Shown: piece after piece, positions 43,085 through 52,404 of the stretch | Position numbering within the stretch: position 1 is the first letter of the stretch | Layout: the number at the start of each line of letters is the position of its first letter | NCBI GenBank assembly: GCA_022820725.1 | Contig: JAJEFA010000001.1 | Span: 64,001 to 128,000 of the forward strand | Direction: 5' to 3' | Origin: Candidatus Binatia bacterium | GTDB taxonomy: Bacteria > Desulfobacterota > Binatia > Bin18 | DNA length: 64,000 nt | Program-made: the position numbers and the translations under genes | Notes under the pieces: model-generated | What the model was told of the DNA's origin: nothing | What the model saw: the letters and a program-made list of their open reading frames with translations, nothing else | Databases searched by the model: none

Positions 43085-44230
43085 ATGACAAGCGCAGATG
43101 TCGTCGTTCTTGGGGCGGGCGTAATCGGCAGTTCCATTGCCCACACCTTTGCCCGACACAAACACAAGACCATCCTGGTCGATAAACAACGGCCGGGTCA
43201 GGAGGCGTCAGCCGCCGCGGCCGGGATTCTGGCCGTTTCCAGCGGTCGCTCGAAGCGCGGCCCGATGTATCAGCTCAAGAAGGCCAGCCAGGCGCTCTAT
43301 CCCGCACTGATTCAGGAGATTCAGCAGGCAACCGGCATTGACATTGAACATCAGACCGTCGGAGTCCTCTGTCTCATCCGTAACGACGCCGACGAAAAAA
43401 AATACCGTAAACTGTATGAACTCAGACAGGAACAGGGCCATCCCGTCACCTGGCTGTCAGCCGAGGCGCTCCGGCAGGCCGAGCCGGCCCTGAACCCAGC
43501 TCTGCGCGGGGCCGTTCATTTTTCGGGCGATCACCATCTGCATAACGGTAAACTGGCGGAGGCCTGGGCACTAACCGCGGAAAAATGCGGCGCCCAACTG
43601 AGAACCGGCACAACGGTGACCGAGGTTCGCCGGACAGGGGGACACGTCCACTCTGTTCGTATTGGTGATGAGTGGGTTGAAGCCGGGACGGTGGTGATTG
43701 CCACGGGCTCTTGGTCGCGTCAGGTCGGGGAGTTGTTTGGTATTACGATCCCTGTCGAGCCGGCCAAAGGCCAGATGTTGGCCGTTCGCGCCACTCAGCT
43801 CAGCCACGTGATCTCGTGCGACGAACACTACCTGGTTCCACGCAAAAACGGCGAGGTTATTATTGGCTCAAGCGTCGAGTATGTCGGTCATACAAAAGAC
43901 GTCACGCTAGACGCGGTTCAAGCTTTTATTGACCGTTCAGAAGCGCTTGTGCCAGGGATCAGCAAGGCCCCGCTCAGCCGGTTTTGGGCCGGATTGCGAC
44001 CCTATTCACCGACGCGTCGGCCTATCCTGTGTCAAGCGCCCGACCTCGACAATGTTGTCCTGGCCACGGGACACCATCGCAACGGCATTGTCCTGGCCCC
44101 TATTACCGGTCAGTTGATTTACGAACTGATCACGACGGACCAACCCTCGCTGGACCTGACCCCTTTCGCCCTGCCCAGGGAACCCCTTCCGCCACCAGGG
44201 CCGGACGAATCGCCCGATGAGGCAGACTGA
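43085..44230 (+). CDS. thiO: Glycine oxidase ThiO-like FAD-dependent amino-acid oxidase
   Basis: 381 residues. FAD-binding GAGVIGSSIAHTFARH at the N-terminus, AAAGILAVSSGR, the DAO-type RFWAGLRPYSPTRRPILC and the C-terminal TGHHRNGIVLAPITG. In thiamine synthesis ThiO oxidises glycine to the imine used for the thiazole ring. The GHHRNGI and GRRP-like segments match ThiO more than general D-amino-acid oxidases. No thi genes are adjacent. A TACAAT box ends 8 bp before the ATG. Confidence 0.82.
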   Translation: MTSADVVVLGAGVIGSSIAHTFARHKHKTILVDKQRPGQEASAAAAGILAVSSGRSKRGPMYQLKKASQALYPALIQEIQQATGIDIEHQTVGVLCLIRNDADEKKYRKLYELRQEQGHPVTWLSAEALRQAEPALNPALRGAVHFSGDHHLHNGKLAEAWALTAEKCGAQLRTGTTVTEVRRTGGHVHSVRIGDEWVEAGTVVIATGSWSRQVGELFGITIPVEPAKGQMLAVRATQLSHVISCDEHYLVPRKNGEVIIGSSVEYVGHTKDVTLDAVQAFIDRSEALVPGISKAPLSRFWAGLRPYSPTRRPILCQAPDLDNVVLATGHHRNGIVLAPITGQLIYELITTDQPSLDLTPFALPREPLPPPGPDESPDEAD

Positions 44231-44322
44231 AACCCGTGTCGCATTGCCACACCCATAGCAGTGTGCGATAATCCATTCCGTTCAGGCAGAGGGAAAGCCA
44301 TATTCCAGAGGGAGGAATTTTC

Positions 44323-44526
44323 ATGGACGAGGTCAAAATCCGAGTACTCAAGAATGGGCCGTACGAGGTCAAGGGCGCAGTCACGCTCACGGACCAGAAG
44401 CGCAACCCGTATACAGTTGAGGACGACGCCATTTATCTGTGTCGCTGTGGTCAATCGGCAAACAAGCCGTTCTGCGACGGCGCCCACGCCGAAGCCGGCT
44501 TTAAGGCCGAAGAAACGGCCGAGTAG
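44323..44526 (+). CDS. CDGSH iron-sulfur domain protein
   Basis: 67 residues, strong GGGAGGA ribosome-binding site. C40-x-C42-x8-C51-x3-H55 (CRCGQSANKPFCDGAH) is the CDGSH [2Fe-2S] site with three Cys and one His. Such proteins (mitoNEET-like) are involved in redox or cluster transfer. Single-domain bacterial form, cytoplasmic. Short spacing before the following repeat-protein gene. Confidence 0.9.
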   Translation: MDEVKIRVLKNGPYEVKGAVTLTDQKRNPYTVEDDAIYLCRCGQSANKPFCDGAHAEAGFKAEETAE

Positions 44527-44538
44527 CGTCTTAAGAAA

Positions 44539-45006
44539 ATGCAAATACGCTTTTTTATCGCATTTGCATTTGTTTTCTTCATCGGCTTTGGTCTGTACGG
44601 GGACAGTGAGGCCGCCTGTAGTTCCCAGCGCATCGGGGAAACAACCTTCCACTCATGCTCTGACGGCTCGACAGGCGTTTCTCGCAACCTTGGTGGGACC
44701 ACCTTCCATAATTGGTCTGACGGCGCGGTAGGGGCTTCACAAAACTTTGGGAATACTACCTTTCATAACTGGTCTGGTGGCGCGATAGGGAGTTCTCAAA
44801 ACCTTGGTGGGGCCACCTTCCATACTTGGTCTGACGGCTCAGCCGGCGTTTCTCGTAACCTTGGTGGAAGCACCTTCCACACTTGGTCTGACGGCTCGGT
44901 AGGCGCCTCTCAAAACTTTGGCGATACCACCTTTCATACTTGGTCTGGCGGCGCGGCCGGCACTTCTCGCAACCTTAGTGGTACGACCTTGCACAATCGG
45001 GACTAG
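44539..45006 (+). CDS. Secreted tandem-repeat protein (19-residue units)
   Basis: 155 residues. Signal peptide (ending near GDSEAAC), then six full 19-residue repeats and one partial, consensus GGTTFHNWSDGAVGASQNF. The units alternate between endings S-R-N-L and S-Q-N-F, so a 38-residue higher-order period exists, and the DNA repeats every 57 bp. The TFHxWSDG core in a regular array suggests a beta-solenoid or stacked-strand surface structure. The conserved His and Trp per turn could bind ligand or metal. No known family recognised. Weak ribosome-binding site; may be coupled to the CDGSH gene 12 bp upstream. Confidence 0.6.
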   Translation: MQIRFFIAFAFVFFIGFGLYGDSEAACSSQRIGETTFHSCSDGSTGVSRNLGGTTFHNWSDGAVGASQNFGNTTFHNWSGGAIGSSQNLGGATFHTWSDGSAGVSRNLGGSTFHTWSDGSVGASQNFGDTTFHTWSGGAAGTSRNLSGTTLHNRD

Positions 45007-45021
45007 TCGTGCCTTAGACCC

Positions 45022-45618
45022 TTACTCGGGTACCGACATGCCTCGTATGGGGTCAACAGTTTCACTCAGCACCTGAACCGCCCGCACACCAGCCCCGTAG
45101 CGATAGACCATTTCCCCGCCCCAATACCCCTGGATCGTCAGACCGATCAATCCCATGCCGGCCAGGATGATATACAGGAGTGGCAACTGCTCGCGAATTT
45201 GTAAGCGCGCCACAAGCAGGATGACAAAAAATCCGAGCAGGACATACCCGCCATATTCGTGGTAGAAGAGCAGTTCCTTGACTTGGGGATCAAAAACACT
45301 ACTGGGCTGCGGGAGCTGTTGCTCGATCCAGCCACTCAGGACAGCCAGGCCCACCGTACCAACGCCGACGAGGAAACTGATCTTGCCCGCCTGCTGCCAG
45401 TCTCGCTGCCCGCCAAGGCTTCCGCCGCAGTCAAGGAGCACGCCAAAGACAGTCAGGGCAATGGCAAAATGCACACACACGGGATGCAGCAAGACCATGA
45501 GACCGGCGTCAATCGGAGGCACAGAGACGCCTTCGTCAGCCCAACTGAAGCTGACGGTCAACACACTACCAGCGCCGAGTATACAGCAGATATGCCTCCA
45601 GATTTTCTCGCTTTTCAT
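45022..45618 (-). CDS. DUF2231-type integral membrane protein
   Basis: 198 residues, N-terminal signal-like helix plus about four transmembrane segments. LLHPVCVHFAIALTVFGVLLD is the HPxxVHFPIAL-like motif that defines DUF2231 membrane proteins; its His pair is sometimes proposed to bind heme. A second His (FYHEYGGYVLLG) is conserved in the family. Function unknown. Divergent from the second Rieske gene, which suggests a shared redox context. Confidence 0.65.
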   Translation of the reverse strand: MKSEKIWRHICCILGAGSVLTVSFSWADEGVSVPPIDAGLMVLLHPVCVHFAIALTVFGVLLDCGGSLGGQRDWQQAGKISFLVGVGTVGLAVLSGWIEQQLPQPSSVFDPQVKELLFYHEYGGYVLLGFFVILLVARLQIREQLPLLYIILAGMGLIGLTIQGYWGGEMVYRYGAGVRAVQVLSETVDPIRGMSVPE

Positions 45619-45702
45619 GGTACCGTGCGTGGGCCGATTTCTCTCTTCATGTCTCGATGCTAGACTATGTTGAAACGTACGCGGATACTACAGGAGGTAG
45701 GA

Positions 45703-46080
45703 GTGCCACCGTCTGAGACGCCCCCTTCAGTCACTATCGCCCAGTTAGGTGAGGTCGAGCCGGGAAAGACCAAAAAATTTATACTGTCAGTCGAGGGACG
45801 AGAAACCGAGTGTTTTGTGGTGAACTACGACGGCCAGTATTTTGCGTACATCAACCGTTGTGCGCATGTGCCCATGACTATGGACTGGATCGATAACCAG
45901 TTTTTGACCGAAGACGGCCGCTATATCCTGTGCGCAACGCATGGAGCCGCCTTTGAGCCGGATACAGGAGAGTGCGTGTTTGGTCCGCCGTGCGGAAAAT
46001 TTTTAGTCCGTGTGCCGCTCACCATAGATGGCGACCGGATTCTGGCCGGTCAGCCGATTGAAGATGAGGTGATCGACTGA
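45703..46080 (+). CDS. Rieske [2Fe-2S] domain protein
   Basis: 125 residues from GTG 45703, chosen for the AGGAGG site five bases upstream; ATG 45667 would add 12 residues. Ligands C53-A-H55 and C77-A-T-H80 are present. The extra GECVFGPPCGKFL provides two more Cys near the cluster, as in disulfide-containing Rieske proteins, implying a higher potential or a stabilised loop. No signal peptide. Partner unknown. Confidence 0.8.
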   Translation: MPPSETPPSVTIAQLGEVEPGKTKKFILSVEGRETECFVVNYDGQYFAYINRCAHVPMTMDWIDNQFLTEDGRYILCATHGAAFEPDTGECVFGPPCGKFLVRVPLTIDGDRILAGQPIEDEVID

Positions 46081-46132
46081 TCCATTGCTCCCATTAGACC
46101 GTCGGGGGCCGGGATGTTTCCGCACTCAGCCG

Positions 46133-46384
46133 TTATTCCCACTCGTCACCGAAGTGGGCGCGCAGCAGACGCTGTTTGAGATAGTCCAGACTGCCGAGGT
46201 CTTCGATGATATCACCGCCGGTATCATAAAAGAAAATCTCACCGCGTTTATTGCGCCCGATCGCCACCAGCCATTCGAGCTCATCGCGATCTTCAAGCAA
46301 GTAATTAATGGTCTGTGAGACCCCTTTGGCAGGGATCAGCGTGACTTTTGAAGAGTGTGGTTTTTCTTGTGTGTTTGATGGCAT
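46133..46384 (-). CDS. Conserved-looking small hypothetical protein
   Basis: 83 residues, with a GGAG-type site before the ATG. Mixed alpha/beta, acidic C-terminal half (EIFFYDTGGDIIEDLGSLDYLKQRLLRAHFGDEWE). No motif identifies it. Codon use and ribosome-binding site support a real gene. Same strand as the rRNA methyltransferase that lies upstream of it (start 47765), and could be cotranscribed. Confidence 0.5.
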   Translation of the reverse strand: MPSNTQEKPHSSKVTLIPAKGVSQTINYLLEDRDELEWLVAIGRNKRGEIFFYDTGGDIIEDLGSLDYLKQRLLRAHFGDEWE

Positions 46385-46457
46385 CTTCTATCTCCACCGA
46401 AGCGCTTTTCCAGGTTCGGTACGGGGATATTGGAGGAAGCATAGGAGGCTGTTTTCA

Positions 46458-47765
46458 TCAAGTCAATACAGCAACTGCGATTGTTTCAACGTGGTAGGTA
46501 TGGGGGAAAAGATCGACAGGCTGAAGGCTCTCAACCCGGTATCCCCATTGACCCAGACGGCGTAGATCACGGGCGAGTGTCGTGGGATCGCACGAGACGT
46601 AGACCACCTTGTGAATCTTCAGTCGGGAGATATCCTCAAGGCTATCGGCGGCCCCTGCCCGAGGCGGGTCCAATACCAGGACATCCGCCTCTTCCTCGCG
46701 CTGAACGAGTGTTTGCAGCCCGATCCGGGCCGAAGCGTGAACGAAGGTCACATTGTCCAGCCCCGTCCGGGCAACGTTCTCACGGGCGTCGGCAAGCGCA
46801 TACGAGTCCTGTTCGATACCGATGAGTGCGTTGACCCGCCGGGCGATCGGCAGGCTCAGATTGCCCGCACCCGTATAACATTCGATCACTTTCTGTGATT
46901 TATTAAAATCGGCCAACCGGAGAAGAGCGGTGATCAGCACTCGGTTGCCCGCAGGATTGACCTGCGTAAACCCGCCCCGCTTGACCTCCAGAACCAGGTC
47001 GTCAACGCCCAGGTCCAGCACAATCCGGGTCTCACCCCACACGCGACGCCAGCCACGGCCAAAGAGGATCAGCCCGGCAACCTCGTCGTGCTCAGCAACA
47101 AAGGCCGCGCATTCTTCCTCATCATCAGCCTGAAAACGCCCTTGCGCATTCCCGACCAGAACCACTCCGCCGGTCGCCGCCCGGAGAGGGTCGCTCGTGA
47201 TCAGCTCGATGCGTCGTACCGTGGTCCGCAACCGGGTCAGCCAAGCGCGGGCGGACGCCAAACGCGTTGCACAGTCCTCTCCGGCAATGAGACAGTCCCC
47301 GAGTTCGACCAACTCGTGCGACTGAGACTGATAAAAGCCGAGCCGGGCAGGCGGTTCGGTCCGCAGGCGGATACGATGGCGGTAGCGCCACTCTTGCGGA
47401 CTGGGAAGAATCGGGAGTACGGGCGGGTCCTCCACCCCTCCAATACGCCGTATATGCTCTCGGACGAGCGCTTCCTTGGCCCTGAGTTGTTCCGCGTAGG
47501 TCACATGTTGCCACGGGCAGCCACCGCAGCGCGGCACATAGCGACACGGCGGCATCCGCCGGGCCGGAGCGGGTTGCCGTACAGCGATAAGCTGGCCGTG
47601 TGCGTACCGTTTTTTTTCTTCGGTCAGGATAGCGTCCACTCGGTCCCCAGGGGCCGTCTGCGGGACAAAGACGACTTTCCCGCCGTCTTTGCCATTCACC
47701 CGTCCAATGCCCGCCGGACCGTAGGACAGCCTGTCAATTGTGAGGGGGATGGAAGCCGAGGGCAT
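46458..47765 (-). CDS. rlmD: RlmD/RumA-family 23S rRNA (uracil-5)-methyltransferase
   Basis: 435 residues. N-terminal TRAM RNA-binding domain (1 to about 60), an iron-sulfur Cys set in CRYVPRCGGCPWQH with an earlier Cys, and a C-terminal SAM domain (IECYTGAGNLSLPIA; VLDPPRAGA). The catalytic nucleophile is in VYVSCDPTTLARDL. Such enzymes methylate U1939 or U747 of 23S rRNA, or tRNA U54 (TrmA). The exact target cannot be told. SAM-dependent type (no TrmFO motifs). Confidence 0.85.
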   Translation of the reverse strand: MPSASIPLTIDRLSYGPAGIGRVNGKDGGKVVFVPQTAPGDRVDAILTEEKKRYAHGQLIAVRQPAPARRMPPCRYVPRCGGCPWQHVTYAEQLRAKEALVREHIRRIGGVEDPPVLPILPSPQEWRYRHRIRLRTEPPARLGFYQSQSHELVELGDCLIAGEDCATRLASARAWLTRLRTTVRRIELITSDPLRAATGGVVLVGNAQGRFQADDEEECAAFVAEHDEVAGLILFGRGWRRVWGETRIVLDLGVDDLVLEVKRGGFTQVNPAGNRVLITALLRLADFNKSQKVIECYTGAGNLSLPIARRVNALIGIEQDSYALADARENVARTGLDNVTFVHASARIGLQTLVQREEEADVLVLDPPRAGAADSLEDISRLKIHKVVYVSCDPTTLARDLRRLGQWGYRVESLQPVDLFPHTYHVETIAVAVLT

Positions 47766-47869
47766 GTAACCTTCAATTTGAGCCTTTTCTTTACCGGACG
47801 ATCACCCACCTGCAGACTGCGAGCGACTGGTATTCCTGGCTTATGTCAATATGTGGTAGGAGACAAGCC

Positions 47870-48304
47870 ATGCTCACTATCCGCCGCGGAAGACGTACCG
47901 ACCTCGCCGCCTGCCAGACTGTGCTCTTCCCGGACACCTCTGACGAGGAGTGGCGCAAAGCGGAAGTTCGTCATTGGCGGCGGCTCGCTCGGGACCCGGC
48001 GCTCGATTTTTACGTTGCCCAGCATGACGATGTGCTCCAGGGGATGATCCTCGTCAGTTATATTCGTCGCCTCCACCGCTCCAGTTGGCAGGCAATTGTC
48101 GATATCGCGGTCTTACCTTCTGCGCCGGCGCAGGTCGGGCAAGCACTGCTCAATTACGCAAAGGAGCGTGCCAGGAAACGGGCGTGCCCCAGCCTGGTCT
48201 GGCTGCCGTGTTCGGGCCAGTCGGCAATGCAGTTTACCACCACTTTTTTCAGGGACAATGGCTTTCAGCAGCTCGGAGAATTCTGGTCGTGTCCCCTGGA
48301 ATAA
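47870..48304 (+). CDS. GNAT-family N-acetyltransferase
   Basis: 144 residues from ATG 47870, with AGGAG upstream; the frame opens earlier without support. Begins LTIRRGRRTDLAACQTV, typical of GNAT. The central IVDIAVLPSAPAQVGQALLNYA is a divergent acetyl-CoA motif A (Q/RxxGxG/A), here degenerate, and FFRDNGFQQLGEFW is motif B. Substrate unknown. Divergent from the rRNA methyltransferase gene. Confidence 0.7.
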   Translation: MLTIRRGRRTDLAACQTVLFPDTSDEEWRKAEVRHWRRLARDPALDFYVAQHDDVLQGMILVSYIRRLHRSSWQAIVDIAVLPSAPAQVGQALLNYAKERARKRACPSLVWLPCSGQSAMQFTTTFFRDNGFQQLGEFWSCPLE

Positions 48305-48400
48305 GAGTCGGTCGGGTGGACAACACCACGCCGGACACCAGTCCCCTACTTGACCCTGGAACCCGGCCCGAGCTATTAGGAAGCGAATAGTGCGACGTGT

Positions 48401-48477
48401 CGGGGTGTGGCTCAGCCTGGTAGAGCACACGGTTCGGGACCGTGGGGTCGCTGGTTCAAATCCAGTCACCCCGACCA
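48401..48477 (+). tRNA. tRNA-Pro (anticodon CGG)
   Basis: 77 bases including a genomically encoded CCA end. Acceptor arm CGGGGTG pairs with CACCCCG; D-arm GCTC-AGCCTGGTA-GAGC; anticodon stem CACGG/CCGTG around the loop TTCGGGA, giving anticodon CGG; T-arm GCTGGTTCAAATCCAGT. The first C1-G72 pair and A73 agree with bacterial tRNA-Pro. Confidence 0.95.
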
Positions 48478-48549
48478 TTGCTCTCTCGCAATCCAGGAAC
48501 CCGGACATATCCGCCAGTGATACCGGTGGGTGAGGTAGACTCGGATATC

Positions 48550-49173
48550 ATGCTCTCAGACCTCGACCTGGGCGTTCTGATCTTTTTCAGTGTTGCGGCC
48601 TATCTGTGTGGCTCTATTCCAACTGGCGCGCTCATCGCCAAGCGACAGGGGATCGCTGTCCAGGAGGCGGGGAGCGGGAATATAGGGGCAACGAATGTTG
48701 CCCGCACGGCGGGGAAAAGGGCTGGCATCCTGACCCTCATAGGAGATATCCTCAAAGGGCTCCTCCCCGTTCTCATTGTCCGCTGGCTGGGACTGGGCGA
48801 GGTTGTTCAGGCCAGCGCTGCCATAATGGCAACTCTGGGCCACCTTTTTCCTGTCTTTCTCCGTTTTGCGGGGGGAAAGGGGGTCGCCACCGGGCTGGGG
48901 GTTTTTCTGGGTCTCGCGCCAACCGCCATCCTGACGGCACTGCTCGGTTTTGTCCTGGTGTTTGCGGTGTTCCGCATTGTCTCGCTTGCGTCTCTCGTGG
49001 CGGCAGCGCTCACCCCCTGCTTCATCTTCTTTTTTGCCTATCCGCGTCCCGTTCTTCTTGCGGGCACTGTGGTCGCCGGGCTGATTATTGTCCGCCATCA
49101 CGAAAATATCGGGCGCCTGCTGAAAGGTGAGGAGCAAAAGTTTCGAGTAGGAAAATCAGCCCCCTCTGCCTAA
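48550..49173 (+). CDS. plsY: Glycerol-3-phosphate acyltransferase PlsY
   Basis: 207 residues from ATG 48550; the open frame extends back through the tRNA and is not coding there. About five transmembrane segments. The three PlsY motifs are present: GSIPTGAL (motif 1), SGNIGATNVARTAGKRAG (glycerol-3-phosphate/phosphate loop), and GGKGVATGLGV (motif 2), plus HHENIGRLLKGEE. Transfers an acyl group from acyl-phosphate to glycerol-3-phosphate at the inner membrane. Needs PlsX, not in this window. Confidence 0.93.
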   Translation: MLSDLDLGVLIFFSVAAYLCGSIPTGALIAKRQGIAVQEAGSGNIGATNVARTAGKRAGILTLIGDILKGLLPVLIVRWLGLGEVVQASAAIMATLGHLFPVFLRFAGGKGVATGLGVFLGLAPTAILTALLGFVLVFAVFRIVSLASLVAAALTPCFIFFFAYPRPVLLAGTVVAGLIIVRHHENIGRLLKGEEQKFRVGKSAPSA

Positions 49174-49734
<561 letters not shown>

Positions 49735-49794
49735 TGTCGACCGCGAGCATCTGCACGGAACATCATTGCTAGTGTAAGGAGGAAAAGAGTCACT

Positions 49795-51207
49795 ATGACG
49801 CCACAAGAAGCTATCGCTCTGGCAAAGGAGAAGGGCGCTGAGTTAGTCGATCTCAAGTTCATGGACCTGATCGGGACCTGGCAACATTTCACCATACCGC
49901 TGAGTGAATATAACGAAGACCTCTTCGAAGACGGGTCGGGCTTTGACGGCTCTTCGATTCGTGGCTGGCAGCCGATTAACGCCTCGGACATGCTGGTCAT
50001 ACCCGATCCCAGCACAGCGGTCATGGACCCGTTCTACGAACGCCCGACGCTCAGCCTGCTCTGCAATATCGTGGACCCGATCACGCGTGAGTCCTACTCG
50101 CGTGACCCGCGTGGCATCGCCAAGAAGGCCGAAGCCTACGTCCAGTCCGGCGGGTTCGGCGAAGTCGCGTATTTCGGGCCTGAGCCGGAATTCTTCATTC
50201 TTGACGAAGTCCGTTTCGACCAGAATGCGTATGAAGGCTATTATCACGTCAACTCGATTGAAGGAGTCTGGAACTCCGGCCGGGAAGAAGGTCCCAATCT
50301 CGGGTATAAGCCCCGGCACAAAGAAGGCTACTTCCCGGTATCGCCTCTTGACTCGTATCAAGACGTCCGCACTGAGATGGTTCAGATGATGGAGCAGGTT
50401 GGGATTCGGGTTGAGAAGCACCATCACGAGGTCGCCACCGCTGGCCAGGCGGAGATTGACCTGCGCTTCCTGCCTCTGGTTCAAATGGCCGATGCCCTGC
50501 AGTGGTATAAATATATTGTCAAGAATGTGGCCAAGAAGCATGGGAAGACCGCGACTTTTATGCCTAAGCCGGTCTTTGGCGACAATGGCTCGGGCATGCA
50601 TACCCACCAGTCGGTCTGGAAGGACGGCAACCCGCTCTTCGCCGGTGATGGCTATGGCGGCATGAGCGAATTTGCCATGCACTATATTGCCGGTGTCTTG
50701 GCCCACGCACCGGCCATTTGCGCTTTTGCCGCTCCAACGGCCAATTCCTATCGTCGCCTGGTTCCGGGATTTGAAGCGCCGGTCAACCTGGCCTACTCTT
50801 CCCGTAACCGTTCGGCAGCGGTACGTATTCCCATGTATTCCATGAGTCCCAAGGCGAAGCGCATTGAGGTCCGCTTCCCGGATGCAACCAGTAATGGCTA
50901 TCTGGCCTTTTCGGCGATGCTGATGGCTGGTCTCGACGGGGTTGAGCGGAAACTGAACCCGGGCGACCCGCTGGATAAAGACATCTATGCCCTGACTCCC
51001 GAAGAGTTGGCCAATGTCCCATCCGTGCCCGGTTCACTGCCGGAGGCTCTGGACGCCTTGGAAAAGGATTACGATTTCCTGTTGAAGGGCGATGTATTCA
51101 CCCAAGATGTGGTAGAGACGTGGGTCGAATACAAGCGGACACAGGAGATTGACGAACTCCGCCTGCGTCCCCACCCTTACGAATTTGCGCTGTATTACGA
51201 CGCCTAA
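49795..51207 (+). CDS. glnA: Glutamine synthetase type I
   Basis: 470 residues, AAGGAGG ribosome-binding site. ATP-dependent ammonia assimilation into glutamine; dodecamer in the cytoplasm. [36 protein letters not shown] and NRSAAVRIP are the standard active-site segments. Y398 in [11 protein letters not shown] is at the adenylylation-site position, so GlnE control is likely (GSI-beta type). A strong terminator follows. Cotranscribed with glnB. Confidence 0.97.
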   Translation: MTPQEAIALAKEKGAELVDLKFMDLIGTWQHFTIPLSEYNEDLFEDGSGFDGSSIRGWQPINASDMLVIPDPSTAVMDPFYERPTLSLLCNIVDPITRESYSRDPRGIAKKAEAYVQSGGFGEVAYFGPEPEFFILDEVRFDQNAYEGYYHVNSIEGVWNSGREEGPNLGYKPRHKEGYFPVSPLDSYQDVRTEMVQMMEQVGIRVEKHHHEVATAGQAEIDLRFLPLVQMADALQWYKYIVKNVAKKHGKTATFMPKPVFGDNGSGMHTHQSVWKDGNPLFAGDGYGGMSEFAMHYIAGVLAHAPAICAFAAPTANSYRRLVPGFEAPVNLAYSSRNRSAAVRIPMYSMSPKAKRIEVRFPDATSNGYLAFSAMLMAGLDGVERKLNPGDPLDKDIYALTPEELANVPSVPGSLPEALDALEKDYDFLLKGDVFTQDVVETWVEYKRTQEIDELRLRPHPYEFALYYDA

Positions 51208-51230
51208 CGCAGGAGATTCCGCCTGATCTC

Positions 51231-51270
51231 AAAAGCCCTGGGGGATGAAGTCTTCCAGGGCTTTTTCTTT
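51231..51270 (+). terminator. Rho-independent terminator after glnA
   Basis: AAAAGCCCTGG (51231-51241) pairs with CCAGGGCTTTT (51255-51265), loop of 13 bases, ending in a TTTTTCTTTT tract. Starts 23 bp after the glnA stop codon. Confidence 0.85.
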
Positions 51271-51373
51271 TGTCAGACGAATCGACGCCTTGACAAAGCA
51301 AGGCGTCTCAGGCAGACAAGGGTGGCGTAAACACTCTGGTTTACTGAAAAAATCGGACTAAGGAGAAGAATCT

Positions 51374-52312
51374 ATGCTGCTCGACGGAAGAGTCGCTATT
51401 GTGACAGGAGCCGGACGTGGAATTGGCCGTGAAGAAGCCCTACTCCTGGCAAAAAACGGAGCCAAGGTTGTGGTCAACGACCTGGGTGGCAGCTTCGATG
51501 GTACCGGCTCGGATGACAGCCCGGCCCAGCAGGTGGTTGATGAAATTAAAGCCGCGGGTGGGGAAGCCGTGGCGAACTTTGAAAGCGTTACTGACTTCGC
51601 GGGTGCCAAACGTATTGTCGAATGTGCGCTCGACTCCTTTGGTAAGCTCAACATTCTCGTCAACAACGCTGGCATCCTGCGGGACCGGATGATCTTCAAT
51701 ATGTCTGAAGACGAGTGGGACGCGGTCCTGAACGTCCACCTGAAAGGGTCTTTCAACTGTTCCCGTCACGCCTGTGAATACTGGCGCGAGCAGCATAAGC
51801 AAGGGAATCTTTTGAACGGTCGCGTGATTAACACATCCTCGGACGCCGGTCTGCTTGGCAGTCCCGGCCAACCGAACTATGGTCCGGCAAAGGCAGCGCT
51901 GGCCACCATGGCCATCATCATTGACCGAGAGATGCAGAAATATGGGGTTACCGGTAATGCTATCGCCCCGCTCGCGCGTACGCGGATGACCGTGGATGCA
52001 ACGCCACAAACCGCCGGTCTGATGGCGGGACCGGAAAAAGAGGGCGAGCATGACTATTTTGATCCCGGTCATATTGCGCCTCTGGTCGCCTGGCTGGCGA
52101 GTGAAGATGCGGCAGATGTCCACGGTGAAGTCTTTCGTGTCGGCGGCGGATGTGTGTGGCTGATGCAGGGCTGGCATTCTGTCGGAACCGTCAAGAAAAA
52201 AGGTACGTGGGACGCAACCGAATTGGGCGAGCAGCTCAAGACCGAACTGGCCAAGGGGAACACTGCCAAAGAAGACCTGGGATCAGTCTTCAAGTCCCTC
52301 AAACAGGACTGA
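51374..52312 (+). CDS. SDR-family oxidoreductase (MFE-2/17-beta-HSD4-like)
   Basis: 312 residues. NAD(P)-binding TGAGRGIGREEALLLA, NNAGIL, and the catalytic Ser (INTSSDAG), Tyr and Lys (PNYGPAKAAL, Y-x3-K). The VVVNDLGGSFDGTGSD segment after beta-2 is the mark of the peroxisomal multifunctional-enzyme-2 subgroup, often acting on 3-hydroxyacyl-CoA. The extra C-terminal 60 residues (GCVWLMQGWHSVGTVKKKG) are also seen in that group. Stands alone with its own downstream terminator. Confidence 0.82.
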   Translation: MLLDGRVAIVTGAGRGIGREEALLLAKNGAKVVVNDLGGSFDGTGSDDSPAQQVVDEIKAAGGEAVANFESVTDFAGAKRIVECALDSFGKLNILVNNAGILRDRMIFNMSEDEWDAVLNVHLKGSFNCSRHACEYWREQHKQGNLLNGRVINTSSDAGLLGSPGQPNYGPAKAALATMAIIIDREMQKYGVTGNAIAPLARTRMTVDATPQTAGLMAGPEKEGEHDYFDPGHIAPLVAWLASEDAADVHGEVFRVGGGCVWLMQGWHSVGTVKKKGTWDATELGEQLKTELAKGNTAKEDLGSVFKSLKQD

Positions 52313-52333
52313 GTCGTTGACACCAGACATACC

Positions 52334-52374
52334 GGAGGCGAAGGGGTGGCCCTTCCCTTCGTCTCCCTTTTTTA
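52334..52374 (+). terminator. Rho-independent terminator after the SDR gene
   Basis: GGAGGCGAAGGG pairs with CCCTTCGTCTCC (one G-T pair) around a 9-base loop, then CTTTTTTAT. Ends the SDR transcript 22 bp after its stop codon. Confidence 0.85.
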
Positions 52375-52404
52375 TCCCAGGCCGTTCAGAACCCGGACAT
52401 TTTT

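Noticed and set aside
44539..45006. CRISPR-like array because of regular DNA repeats
   Set aside because: The repeat is coding, 57 bp long without unique spacers, and lies within a gene with a signal peptide.
49735..49794. Second sigma-54 promoter between glnB and glnA
   Set aside because: A TGCACG...TTGCT-like sequence exists but the spacing between the two elements is wrong.
51374..52312. FabG (3-oxoacyl-ACP reductase)
   Set aside because: The NDLGGSFDGTGSD insertion and longer C-terminus fit the MFE-2-like SDR group, not FabG.
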